Source: Tupaia tana (taxonomy: Eukaryota; Chordata; Mammalia; Scandentia; Tupaiidae). From it: a DNA stretch of 64,000 bases. Of this stretch, positions 1-9,831 are shown piece by piece. Position numbers and translations under genes: made by a program. Location of the stretch: the NCBI GenBank assembly GCA_026018925.1, contig JAKSZU010000020.1:39771112-39835111 (forward strand). The letters are read 5' to 3'. The notes below the pieces were generated by a model. The model was given only the letters and a program-made list of their open reading frames with translations, did no database searches and was not told where the DNA came from. How positions within the stretch are numbered: position 1 is the first letter of the stretch; every line of letters starts with the position of its first letter.

Positions 1-27
1 AGCCCGTGGTATTCAGAATCCATTTCA

Positions 28-281
28 GGGACCAGCAGATGGCCTAATGGTTACATCATTGGACACGTAGTCGACTGCTGTTTGAGTCCCAGACCCAGCG
101 GCTTAAAACTCACACCAGGCACATGTGTGTGCATGCCCAAAATCCTGAGAGGAGAACGGAGGAAAAGGAATTGTGGTTTGGCCATACCCCCTGGGGGGTG
201 ATTTCTCACTTTCTGTCTCTCCAGCGAGTACATGTGCCCTATAGCAAAAATCTCTCTAAAAAACAAAACAAAGAAACAAAA
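28..281 (+). mobile_element. Type A tRNA SINE
   Basis: Head GGGACCAGCAG, box B-like GTTTGAGTCC and the CCTATAGCAAAAA end are all visible. It is flanked by the target-site duplication AATCCATTTCA (17-27 and 282-292). Confidence 0.9.
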
Positions 282-314
282 AATCCATTTCATACTTAAA
301 AACTCAGAACTCTT

Positions 315-460
315 GGGGCTGGCAGGTGACAGGTTGTTAAGGGTGCTGGACTCCCAGATGGCTGACTGTGGTTCGAGTCCCACAACCACAGTTTCCTTTC
401 TCATTTTCCCTCTGTCTCTCTCTGGTCAAATTAAAATAAATAAATAAATAAATAATTCTT
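315..460 (+). mobile_element. Type B tRNA SINE
   Basis: GGGGCTGGCAGGTGAC head, GGTTCGAGTCCC box B, CTCTCTCTGGTCAAATTAAAATAAATAAA tail region. Approximate target-site duplication AAAACTCAGAACTC / AAACCTCAGAGCTC on the two sides. Confidence 0.88.
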
Positions 461-611
461 TTAAAATAAAAACAAAAACCTCAGAGCTCTTTGGAAATTG
501 ATTCCACATCTGGAGTAGTAAATATGCGAAATAGAGCCTAAAACATGTCAGACACTGAGAACACCATTAAAGGCTGTTGAGGATGTGTAAAAATTACTCA
601 AAAGCCTATTT

Positions 612-785
612 TAAAAGCTTTTATTTATTTATTTGTTAATATTATTATTATTTTTAGGTTGACCAGAGAGAGAGAGGGTGAGAAAGGGAAAGCCAGAAGG
701 TAAGCCTCTGGTCTGGCACTTGAACTGCAGTCAGCCATGTGGGATTCAAGCGCCTTACCCACCACGCCCCTGCTGGCCCCCAAAA
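612..785 (-). mobile_element. Type B tRNA SINE, diverged
   Basis: Read on the minus strand: GGGGGCCAGCAGGGGCG head, box B eroded, TGGTCAACC and A/T-rich tail (TTTATTTATTTATTTG on the plus strand). Confidence 0.85.
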
Positions 786-1174
786 GCCCATCTGAAGAGG
801 CGTCCACTGACGAAAAATGAGGCTATTGCCCAAATGTCCCCAAATGTCCCCATGAAGAACAACTGCAATTATTTGAAATTCTTCCTATATGTTCATGAGT
901 TTATAATGGTGCTAAAAAAATTATTGGTCATTTTGGAAGATAAGATCATTATTTTGAAATCTGGTAATCCAAGCGGAAAAAGCAAGCATTTATTCTGTCT
1001 TTCCTATATGAATTATACCTCAGAGTAAACAAACCATTGGTAAGATTTTTTTACAGAAGTATTTCAGTTAATAAATGAGGAAGGATCATATTGACATTTT
1101 GCAAACGATAGTGAATTCATAAATCTCAGTATTGATTATCATCAAGAGAGACACCTAGGCATATGCCTCATGAT
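786..1174. other. Unassigned intergenic stretch
   Basis: AT-rich DNA with no gene, RNA or repeat that I recognise. Confidence 0.5.
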
Positions 1175-1191
1175 AGAAATCCACAACTGCT

Positions 1192-1447
1192 GGGACCAGC
1201 AGTTAGCATAATGGCTATGTCGCTGGACTCCCATGTAGTCAACTGCGGTTCGCGTCCAGGACCCGGTGGCTTAAAACTCACGCTGGGCGTGTGTGTGTGC
1301 GTGCCCAAGATCCCGAGAGGAGAATGGAGGAGAAGGGATTGCGGCATGGCCATCCCCCCTGGGGAGTGATTTCTCGCTTTCTGTCTCTCTGTCTGGCGAG
1401 CGCACGCACCCTATAGCAAAAACCTCTCAAAAATAAATAAATAAATA
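1192..1447 (+). mobile_element. Type A tRNA SINE, full length
   Basis: All type A segments are present. It is flanked by a 17-base target-site duplication, AGAAATCCACAACTGCT (1175-1191), and its copy with one mismatch at 1448-1464. Confidence 0.93.
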
Positions 1448-1464
1448 AGAAATCCACAATTGCT

Positions 1465-2390
1465 GTATCTTGGGGAGGGAGCTCAATTTGATCAAGCTTC
1501 CAGAAAAAACTACTAATTTACAGGGAAAAAAGTGGACAGAAGAACATGTGAAGTAACACCACATAGATACAATCAATAAAGTCTAAAATCCAGACTGTGG
1601 GAAACTGCCAGATAAATGAATTCCTAGAAAAAGAAAAGACTGGAAAGGAGAAGGAAAGGGGGGGAAGAGTGGAGAGAGAGAAGAGGGAAGGCTACCAATG
1701 AGGGTTCAGTCAGGGCAGCAGAACCACTTTGGGTGAGACAGGGATTTATTACGGGGCTCGGACCCGACCCTGGGAGAGCAGGTTAGCCAGGCTGTGAGCG
1801 GCTGGTGCCGGCCTGGGGCCAGGTGGCTGGCGAGCGCGAAAGGACGGAGAGCGTGAAGGAGGGGACAGGCAACAAGCTGGTGCCTGGTCTGTCTCTCCCT
1901 GGCCTCTCCCATTCCATGATGCGGTGACTTAGAGACACGCCAGGGCCAGTCGTGACGGAGTTGCACAGTCCCTGGTCCAGGACTTGGCCAAGCTGAAGGA
2001 GGGATCTGGAGGGAGCAGAACTTGGGCTGGCCGCGTGCTGACATGTGCAAAATGCAGCAGCGCCCAACAGCACGCCCGACTCCCAGGCGTGGAAACGGCA
2101 GCTGTGCCACCCTGTCTGGCAAATCTCTTAGGGCCCCACACGGGGAAAAGGACTCTGGAATAATGAGCTAAGGGAATGTCATTTCGCTAAGTTTGTGCCA
2201 TATAAAGTCACCACGGACCCCTCTTAGCAGTGTGACGCTTTCGCATACCTCTCATGATGGTATTTACCTCCAAGTAAAGAAAAAACTAACAAAACCGTGC
2301 TTCTACCTAATATGGTGCGACTCACCAAAACAAAAACATACTACCACCCATTTCCCAAAATGAGTATACAAAGTCTTTAAATTTTATTTA
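1465..2390. other. Intergenic stretch with old repeat-like segment
   Basis: The segment from about 1690 to 1770 (GGCTACCAATGAGGG, GCAGAACCACTTTGGGTGA, TTTATTACGGGGCT) resembles 5210-5285 and its duplicate at 12145-12220, so it is an interspersed repeat of unknown class. The rest is unrecognised. Open frames on the minus strand at 1706-2141 have no supported function. Confidence 0.45.
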
Positions 2391-2669
2391 TCTTTTTTTT
2401 CTCCCAGAGAGAGATTTTTGGTATAGGACGTGTGTGCTCACCAGAGACACAGAGAGAGACAGAGACACAGAGAGAGAGACAGAAAGTGAGAAATCACCCC
2501 TAGAGGGCATGGCCACGATGGCCCTTCTCCTCCATTCTCCTCTCGGGAGTTTGGGCACACACACACACACGTGCACAGCGTGAGTTTTAAGTAGCCAGGT
2601 CCAGGAGTTGAACCACAGTCGACTACATGGGAATCCAGTGATGGAACCATTCCGCCATCTGCTGTTCCC
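2391..2669 (-). mobile_element. Type A tRNA SINE (left unit of a pair)
   Basis: T-run, GAGAGATTTTTGGTATAGG end, CA-tract, and head ending GCCATCTGCTGTTCCC. It directly abuts the next SINE. Confidence 0.87.
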
Positions 2670-2899
2670 AAATGGGAACGTGTGCTCGCCAGGAAGACAG
2701 AGACAGAGAAACAGGAAGCGAGAAGTCAACCCCCAAGGGGGATGGCCACGTCGCAATCCCTTCTTCATTATCCTCTCAGGATCTTGGGCATGCACGCACA
2801 CATGCTTGGCGTGAGCCTAAGCCACTGGGTCTGGGACTTGAACCGTGGTTGACTACATGGGATTCCAGCGACAAAGCCATTACGCTAACTGCTGGTCCC
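2670..2899 (-). mobile_element. Type A tRNA SINE lacking its 3' tail (right unit of a pair)
   Basis: Begins within the body (AACGTGTGCTCGCC), without the TATAGCAAAAACC end or A-tail, and ends GCTAACTGCTGGTCCC. The tail-less join to the previous SINE looks like a dimer or a recombination product. Confidence 0.85.
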
Positions 2900-3054
2900 A
2901 ATCTTTAGGTGATTTTTTTTCTCTTTTGGCTGAGTTACACTCCCTCTTGATATCCTGTAACTGAAATACTGAGAAAAATGAAGTTAGCTACCAGCATGTT
3001 ATATGGTGGGGGACTGGAAGGAAGGAAAACTCAGGTAAAATATGTACGAATTAA

Positions 3055-3398
3055 GTAGTCTACCCTCACCTGTGGGAGCTACGTTCCAAGACCCCCAGTG
3101 GACGCCTGGACCCCCAGGTGGCATCAAACTCTCTCTATTTTTTTCAGCTAATGACCCAGGCATGTATGGGTGGGCAGTGTAGACGTGGGTGAGCCGGACA
3201 GAGAAGATTCACAGCCCTGGCCGGAGCGAGCAGGACGTCCTGAGATTTCGCCATGCTGTTCAGAAGAGCACACAACTTAAGATTAAGAACTGTTTATTTC
3301 TGGAACTCCCATTTAATATGTTCAGATTGTGGTTCACCATGGATGGCTGAAACCAGGGAAAGTGAGTCTGCAGACGAGGGAGGGCCACTGTATACTCA
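3055..3398. mobile_element. Tigger-type (TcMar) DNA transposon remnant
   Basis: One side reads CTACGTTCCAAGACCCCCAG; the other side holds, on the minus strand, CAGTGGCCCTCC, GGTTTCAGCCATCC and TTAAATGGGAGTTCCAGAAA. These phrases match the termini and inner part of MER44/Tigger-like non-autonomous elements as I remember them. Exact subfamily not settled. Confidence 0.6.
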
Positions 3399-3779
3399 CA
3401 TTAAATACAGAAGAAGGATTCCTATTCTCGTCCTCATTTGCAGCTGCTCGTGGGGTCACGGCCCGCGTCTGCACCTGCCCTCACTGTTAGTCGTTACGGC
3501 TCTCTTTACCGTCAGGAAGCGTGTCTGCTGAACGCTGAGTGCTCAGGTGGGAGGTCTGGGCCGTCAGCAGTCCCACCGGGACTTGGTTTATAGTAATTTT
3601 CTACTGACTTTAATCACAGGACTTGGGGACATCCAAAATATTGCAGCAAAACACGCTGAAAATGTTTTCTGGTTAACGGTCACAGAATGACTACAGAAAC
3701 TATCCAAGGAACTACAGATCTTTTTCCTTTCATCTTAAATATTTAAATATTTTTCCTTTCATCTTAAATAGCTCACCAA
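3399..3779. other. Unassigned intergenic stretch
   Basis: Nothing recognised; AT-rich with a local repeat of TTTTTCCTTTCATCTTAAAT around 3720-3770. Confidence 0.5.
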
Positions 3780-4034
3780 ATTTGGTTTTGCTACAGGTCA
3801 TACATGCTTGCTGAAGAGAGACACAAGGAAAGACAGAGAGAGAAAGGGAAAAAAATCCCCCCCCCCCCAGGGAGATGGCCACCCCACAATCCCTTCTCCT
3901 CCATTCTGCTCTTGGGATCTTGGGCACGCACGTACCCGTGCCTGGTGTGATTCTCAAGGCACCAGTGTAGACTGGAACCATGGTCAACCATCTGGGAGTC
4001 CAGCGCCTTAACAATCATGCCACCTGCTGGCTCC
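3780..4034 (-). mobile_element. Type A tRNA SINE, diverged
   Basis: Minus-strand body with a CCCCCCCCCC tract at the palindrome position and head ending CCACCTGCTGGCTCC. Confidence 0.85.
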
Positions 4035-4165
4035 ACAACCCCCCCTCCCTAAAGTTTAAATCCACTTAACTCTTGAATCTCTGTATTCCTCAAAATTACT
4101 ATATATTTTTTAGTTCATTTATTTCTTCCACGAGGGAGCAAAACAGAAACAGCACTCCAGCAGGA

Positions 4166-4700
4166 TTTTTTTTTTTTTTTTTTTTTGGTATACGGCAGGT
4201 GTGCTCACTGGAGAGGGAGAGAGGCCGGAGGAGGGAAAAAGAGAGGAATTAACCCTCGACAAAGAGCCATGCCTCAATCCCTTCTCTTCCATTCTCCTCT
4301 TGGGTTTTTTTTTTTTTTTTTTTTGGAGAGGTTTTTCGCTATAGGGCGCGTGCGCTCGCCAGACAGACAGAGAGAGACATAGAGACAGAAAGCGAGAAAT
4401 CACCCCCCAGGGGGGATGGTCACGCCGCAATCCCTTCTCCTCCATTCTCCTCTCGGGATCTTGGGCACGCACGCACACGCGCCCGGCGTGAGTTGTAAGC
4501 CACCAGGTCCGAGACATGAACCGCGGTCGACTACGTGGGAGTCCAGCGACATAGCCATTACGCTAACTGCTGGTTCCCCTCCTCTTGGGATTTTGGCAGA
4601 TGTGCAATGCACCCGGCATGTCCTCCAACAGGGTCTTGATGCCACCACCACCCGCAGCCTTCGGCCCGCCTGGATCAGGGCACACACTGCCTGCTGCCCT
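4166..4700 (-). mobile_element. Older type A SINE split by a younger SINE
   Basis: The 3' part (4166-4304) runs to ATTCTCCTCTTGGG and resumes after the inserted SINE at 4579 with CTCCTCTTGGGATTTTGG. The older element is strongly diverged toward its head, so its right limit is approximate. Confidence 0.7.
4305..4578 (-). mobile_element. Type A SINE 'L' at the left edge of the tandem duplication
   Basis: Near-consensus young copy carrying the GAGTTGTAAGCC and CGAGACATGAACC variants shared with the SINE at 24503. It is flanked by target-site duplication CTCCTCTTGGG at 4294-4304 and 4579-4589, so it is inserted into the older SINE. Confidence 0.95.
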
Positions 4701-4800
4701 TGGGGACGAGGGGAGGTCTTGATGTGATCAGGAACCTTTCCACGTGGGGCTGCCTTGCAGAGGTTCACGTTTTGCCACTGTGCCACGTCTGGCCCTTGTA

Positions 4801-4981
4801 TCTTTCTCCCTTCCTCCCTCTCTTCCTTCCTCCTATACTTCCTTCCTTCCTCCTTCCTTCCTCCTACCCTTCCTTCCTTCCTTCCTCCCTCCTATCCTAT
4901 CCTATCCTATCCTACCCTATCCTTCCTTTTCCTTCCTTCCTTCCTTCCTTCCTTCCTTCCTTCCTTCCTTCCTCCCTTCCT
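4801..4981. repeat. (CCTT)n / (CCTAT)n polypyrimidine array
   Basis: Runs of TTCC, then TATCC units repeated about five times, then CCTT units. The duplicate at 11740-11918 has fewer TATCC units. Confidence 0.95.
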
Positions 4982-4982
4982 T

Positions 4983-5197
4983 TAGAGACTATATGCCATA
5001 GGGCACATGCACTCACCAGAGAGAGAGAGAGAGAAAGTGAGAAATCAGCCCCCGGGGGTCGGGGTGGGGAGCAGATGGCCATGCCACAGTCCCTTCTCTA
5101 CCGTTCCGCTCTCAGCACTTTGGACACATGTGCACATGCACCCAGCATGTCTTTCAGGCCACCAGATCCGGGACACAATCTGAAGGACGTGGCCATG
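4983..5197 (-). mobile_element. Old type A SINE fragment
   Basis: GCCATAGGGCACATGCACTC, GAGA tract, GAAATCAGCCCCCGGGGG and CCAGCATGTCTTTCAGGCC keep the type A order on the minus strand; the head is degraded. Confidence 0.75.
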
Positions 5198-5204
5198 CGG
5201 GAAA

Positions 5205-5385
5205 AGAGAAGAGGGAAGGCTACAGTCGGAATTTGATCGGGGAAGCAGAGCCACTTTGGGTGACATAAGGGATTGTTACAGGGCTTGGGCCTGACATCCC
5301 AGGAGGCGTGGGTCCATCAGTCTATGAAAGGCAGTTGCCCTTGCATCTGGTGCTGGGCCCAACCACCACGCCACCTGCTGGCCCC
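5205..5385. repeat. Old interspersed repeat with SINE-like right end
   Basis: Shares GCAGAGCCACTTTGGGTGA with 1705-1770; ends CCACGCCACCTGCTGGCCCC, a minus-strand SINE head. Composite of unknown class. Confidence 0.45.
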
Positions 5386-5696
5386 GTATCTGTATTTTTA
5401 TTTGTCATGTTTATGCCTTTTGGTTTCCACTGTTCCTTATGATGATCTGTACAGTTCAGGGACATTACGGAAATGAGGGGTATGGGTGATCTCGTAGGTC
5501 ATGGTGGTTTCCCTAGGTCTGAAAGAGAGAAGTTAGGGACGACCGGGGGTGCAATGGCAGTGCAGCACTCTGAGGTAACGGACCCATGTGAGAGTCCCGG
5601 GTTTGAGTCCGGCACACTCCGGCACGTGTGCTCTCTTCGTGGTCCAGACTGGCTGAGACCGAGGGTGGAGTTTGGGAAGAAGCCATGCTGAGGCTG

Positions 5697-5699
<3 letters not shown>

Positions 5700-5727
<28 letters not shown>

Positions 5728-5728
5728 G
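5700..5728. repeat. (CT)n microsatellite
   Basis: CT dinucleotide run; longer in the duplicate (12637-12680). Confidence 0.95.
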
Positions 5729-5872
5729 TCCCACAGAAGCAATAATAAGGAAATGGGCTTTAAGGGAAAAGAGCGCAAGAAGGCATCAGCTTGGTTCTCT
5801 TAGATGTCCTCTAAGCCTTTCTCTTACCCAGCAGCTCAGGGGCAGGTCTTACGGTCATCTTTGCTTTGTTTT

Positions 5873-6060
5873 GTTGTGTTCATTTACTTATTTACGTTCA
5901 TTCACTGTACATCATTACAGTATGCGAAATGAGATTTTCCACCCAGAATGCACTGTGTATTGGCTCCGTCAAGGATGCTACCACACAGGTTATTGTCAAC
6001 AAATAATTTTCCGTTTCTTGTTTCCTATATATATATATATTTTTTTTTCATTAAGGTCAT
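5873..6060. repeat. Unclassified interspersed repeat, copy 1
   Basis: Matches 56215-56650 in order: CATTCACTGTA, CAGAATGCACTGTGTATTGGC, AACAAATAATTTTCCGTTTC. It is not a SINE and I cannot name it. Duplicated at 12829-13010. Confidence 0.6.
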
Positions 6061-6146
6061 TCTTATTCCTGGATCTCTAAAAATTATTTCTCCTTTTCTA
6101 TTTACAATTCATGAAATCCTGACTTTAAAAATATTAAAACGCCTAT

Positions 6147-6244
6147 GGGACCAGCAGTTGGCATAATGGTTATGTTGCTGGACTCCTACATAGTCAACCG
6201 CGGTTCGAGTCCTGGACCTGGAGGCTTAAGACTCATGCTGGGAG

Positions 6245-6283
<39 letters not shown>

Positions 6284-6400
6284 AAAATCCCTAGAGGAGA
6301 ATGGATTGTGGTATAGCCATCGCCCCTGGGGGGTGATTTCCCGCTTTCTATCTCTCCAGTGAGCACCCACGCTGTATAGCAAAAATGTCTCTAAAAAAAG
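6147..6400 (+). mobile_element. Type A tRNA SINE with expanded (TG)n
   Basis: Head GGGACCAGCAGTTGGCATAATGG, box B GGTTCGAGTCC, TATAGCAAAAATG end. The body TG tract has expanded to about 16 units (6249-6280). Confidence 0.92.
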
Positions 6401-6439
6401 AAAATTTCAACACCTAAGAGAGAGCTTTTGAAAGGGTGG

Positions 6440-6830
6440 GTGGATATTGTTCTGATTCGTCTATTGCTACGTAATAAGCCACCCCAAACTTAATGACAGA
6501 AGGCAGCCATCATTTCACTATGCACGTGAGCTCCATGGGTCAGTACTTCAGAGAGCATGGAGGGGTTGGCCTGGCTCTTTCCCGCAGTGTCCGGGGCCTC
6601 AGCGAGAGGAGACTCACACTGCTGGAAGAGGACTCCTCTGGGACTTCATCACGCACACGTCTGGGGCCTGGCTGGCATGACCTCAAGCTGGGCGGGCAGG
6701 GTCTGCCAGCTGGGCCACATGGGGCCTCTCGTACAGCACGGGGGCCTCGTGGTGTGATGACCGAGCTCGTAGAGGGACTACCGGGGGTGAGCAACCCACG
6801 ATAGCCAGGTGGGACATCGCCGACGTTATG
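6440..6830. repeat. Old LTR-like interspersed repeat
   Basis: ATTGCTACGTAATAAGCCACCCCAAAC and the following CATCATTTCACTATGC, GGGTCAGTACTTC resemble a common mammalian repeat also seen at 58690-59090. Probably an LTR-type element; class not certain. Confidence 0.5.
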
Positions 6831-6960
6831 AGCAGCTTCACGGTTACAAATGCCACTTCTGTCATCGTACCAAAGATTCTGGAACTGAAGAACTCTGAAG
6901 CCCTCCCTAGATCCAAGAGCACAGACTCCATCTCTTGGAGTAATGTTTTTGTTTTTAACT

Positions 6961-7250
6961 TGCCAGATGTGTGGATTCAAAGGAGAGAGACGAAGACAGA
7001 GAGAGAGAGAAAGTGAAAGAGAGAGAAAGTGAGAAAGCATCCCCACGGGGAATGGTTACACTGCAATCCCCTCTCCCATTTCTCCTTCCCTTTGGAACCT
7101 TAAGCATGCGTACACACACACACACACACACACACACATGCACGCACACGCCCAGGGTGTTTCTCAAGCTGCCAGATCCAGGACTAAAACCACACAGTCG
7201 GCCGTCGGTCACGTGGGATCCAACTACCATAACAACTATACCAGCTGGCA
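6961..7250 (-). mobile_element. Old type A SINE
   Basis: GA tract, GAGAAAGCATCCCCACGGGG, a CA run, then CTGCCAGATCCAGGACT and head ACCAGCTGGCA: type A order, diverged. Confidence 0.75.
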
Positions 7251-7329
7251 CAGGGCAACGTTTTAGAACCATCATGGGTGTCTTTCTTTGATGACATCTG
7301 AATAGCATTTTACATGTTTTTTAAAAATT

Positions 7330-7460
7330 ATTATTATCCATTACTTGTATTCATTCATTCAAATATTGATTGGTTCGCTACCTTACATCAGACACTATGT
7401 TAAACATTGAAGAAACAATGACACACAAAAGAGATGATTTCTACACTCTTGGAGCCGTCT
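7330..7460. repeat. L2-like LINE 3' fragment
   Basis: ATTCATTCATTCAAATATTGATTGG, ATCAGACACTATGTTAAACATTG and CACTCTTGGAG follow the L2 3' pattern (stretched target list 'ATTCAACAAATATT...GGAGCTT'). Confidence 0.6.
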
Positions 7461-7470
7461 TAAAAAGGAC

Positions 7471-7612
7471 AGGGACCAGCAGTTAGCGTAATGGCTATGT
7501 CGCTGAACTCCCATGTAGCCGACCACGGTTAAAGTCCCAGACCTGGTGGCTTAAAACTCACGCCGGGCGCATGTGTGTGCGCCTATAGCAAAAACCTCTC
7601 CCAAAAAAAAGA
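7471..7612 (+). mobile_element. Type A SINE with internal deletion
   Basis: Head to GTGTGTGCG, then directly CCTATAGC. The duplicate at 14405-14662 keeps the missing part of about 120 bases, so the deletion postdates the duplication or is allelic. Confidence 0.92.
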
Positions 7613-7625
7613 AAAAAGAAAGAGG

Positions 7626-7768
7626 GGGTCAGCATAGGCATGGTGGTTAACGGCGCTGGACTCCCACATGGCTGACTCTGGTTCGAGTCCCAGACCTGGC
7701 AGCTTGCTTTCTCACTTTCTCTCTCTCTCTGGTCAAATTAGAACAAAATAAGTAAATAAATAAATAAA
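7626..7768 (+). mobile_element. Type B tRNA SINE
   Basis: GGTCAGCATAGGCATGGTGG head, GGTTCGAGTCCC, CTCTGGTCAAATTAGAAC and AAATA repeats. Confidence 0.9.
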
Positions 7769-7809
7769 GTTAAATAAAATAATTATGTTTAATAAAAGGG
7801 ACAGAGAGA

Positions 7810-8066
7810 GGACCATCATATGATGCAATGGTTATATTGCTGGACTCACATGTTGTCAACTGTGGTTCAAGTCCTGGACCCGGTGGCTTAAAATTCACGC
7901 TGGATGTGTGTGCATGCATGCCCAAGATCCTGAGAGGAGAACAGAGGAGAAAGGTGTGTGCCATGACCATCCCCCTGGGGGATGGATTTCTCACTTTCTG
8001 TCTCTCTGTCTCTGTCTCTCTGGTGAGCACATGCACCCTATAGCAAAAATGCCTCTAAAATAAAAA
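7810..8066 (+). mobile_element. Type A tRNA SINE
   Basis: Head GGACCATCATATGATGCAATGG, end TATAGCAAAAATGCC; target-site duplication AAAAGGGACAGAGAGA / AAAAGGGAAACAGAGAGA on the two sides. Confidence 0.9.
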
Positions 8067-8224
8067 GGGAAACAGAGAGATTAACAAATAAGCATATGAA
8101 GAATGCTGTCATTTTTTTTTTCTGTTCAATTCTATTTTCTTTTCTTATTTCCTTTAGAATGACTTCCTCCTTGTGAACCTTCTCTATTTCCTATACCTGT
8201 CCTACTACTGTTTTGTTTGTTTGT

Positions 8225-8476
8225 TTGAGAGGTTTTTGCTATAGGGCACATATGCTCGCCAGAAAGACAGAGAGAGACAGAGAGAGACAGAAAGCGAGAA
8301 ATCTCCCCCAGGGGGGATGGCCATGCTGAAATCCCTTCTCCTCCATTCTCCTCTTGGGATCTTGGGCACATACGCACATGTGCCCGGCGTGAGTTTAAGA
8401 CACTGGTCTGGGACTTGAACCGTGGTCTACTACATGGGAGTCCAGCGACAGAGCCATTACACCAACTGCTGGTCTC
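8225..8476 (-). mobile_element. Type A tRNA SINE
   Basis: Inserted with target-site duplication TCCTACTACTGTTTT (left) / TCCTACCACTATTTT (right). Confidence 0.92.
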
Positions 8477-8705
8477 TCCTACCACTATTTTTACTTGAAT
8501 CTATGTAATCTATGTTCTAGGTCTCCTCATTTTTTTGCACTGTTTGGTGGCATTTTGTTTTGTTTTGAATCTTTTTTGTTCAAACACCTTGAGATTTAGG
8601 TTTCAGGCTTAACATTTCTTACACTTGTTTGTTTTTACGATGTCCCAGGCTTCTTTATTTAAGAACAAAGTGATGAGAATTGTGGAGACAAAAGTCAGGG
8701 GCATT
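8477..8705. other. Unassigned AT-rich stretch
   Basis: Nothing recognised; duplicated at 15542-15770. Confidence 0.5.
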
Positions 8706-8707
8706 GG

Positions 8708-8955
8708 GGACCAGCGGGTAGTGTAACGTTCGTTAGATTGCTGAACTCCCACGTAGTCGACCGCGGTTCAAGTCCTGGACCTGATGGCTTGAAAAAATAG
8801 GCCAGGCACGTGTGTGCGTGCCCAAAATCCCAAGGGGAGAATGGAGGGGAAGAGATTGCTACAAGGCCATCCCACCTGGGGAGTGATTTCTCACTTTCTG
8901 TCTCTCTCTGTCTCTGGAAAGCTCAGGTACCCTATAGCAACAATCTCTCTTAAAA
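8708..8955 (+). mobile_element. Type A SINE, diverged head
   Basis: GGGGACCAGCGGGTAGTGTAACG head, GGTTCAAGTCC, CCTATAGCAACAATCTC end. Confidence 0.88.
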
Positions 8956-9013
8956 AAAAAAAAGAAAGAAAGAAAAGAAAGGAAGAAAAAAACAAAACAA
9001 AACAAAAAAAACA

Positions 9014-9260
9014 GGGACCAGCAGATGGCGTCGTGGCTATGTCGCTGGACTACCATGTAACCATGTAGTCAACCGCATGAGTTTAAAACTCATGCCAGGC
9101 GCGTGTGCAGCGTGCCCAAGATCCCAAGAGGAGAATGGAGGAGAAGGGATTGCGGCGTGGCCATCCCCCCTGGGGGGTGATTTCTCGCTTTCTGTCTCTC
9201 TGTCTTTCTGGTGAGCGCACGCGCCCTATAGCAAAAAACTTTCCAGAAAAACATTTTAAA
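9014..9260 (+). mobile_element. Type A tRNA SINE with rearranged box B region
   Basis: CATGTAACCATGTAGTCAACCGCATGAG shows a small duplication of CATGTA and loss of the box B sequence, followed by a normal body and end. Tail leads into a (CA)n tract at 9265-9306. Confidence 0.9.
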
Positions 9261-9271
9261 TGTAACACACA

Positions 9272-9309
<38 letters not shown>

Positions 9310-9310
<1 letters not shown>

Positions 9311-9830
9311 AGAGCATCGTCCATCTTCAACTTCTCTCCATCCAGTTTCCCGAGACGCCCTGCCGCCACCGTGTGGTCCCCGGCGCTTTCCCTGGTGGGT
9401 GAACTTGATCCCCAGAGGCTGGTACTCGCTCGGGCTCTCGTTCTGGCTTCTCCCCTCCCCTGCTCCCCGCTCTTAGGCAGGGCAGGCATCGCAAGTGATT
9501 CGAGTGCGGGGGGAGCCCAGGGCGGTGGCGGAGATGGCGGGCAAGGCTGGCCCTCGGGTGAGGGACCGAGGGGTACAGTAGTGAAACATAGCCTGGGGTC
9601 CCCAAAAGGAGACCCCTGCCGGTCGGGGCGGTTACAGGCCCGCGTGGACCAGCCCTCTGGAGCCCGAGCTGGGGATGTGGCGGACCTGCTGCCCAGGGGC
9701 CTCGGCCAGGGCAGGGACGCGCTCCGGGGAGGCCCACTCGGGTCGCGCCCGCGGGCCCCCGCCTGCCCTTGTGCTGGGAGGTCTCCGGCCGCCTCGGGCA
9801 CCAGCTCTACTCCAACCCGAGGTCCCAACG
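9310..9830. other. GC- and CpG-rich segment of unknown nature
   Basis: About 520 bases far richer in GC and CpG than the surroundings, between a CA tract and an L1 3' fragment. It gives long open frames on both strands, but one is frameshifted in the duplicate (extra G near 16845), so coding is unlikely. Duplicate at 16360-16880. Confidence 0.6.
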
Positions 9831-9831
9831 C

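Noticed and set aside
4700-5236. Frame coding repeated PSFLPSFL
   Set aside because: It is translated CCTT microsatellite.
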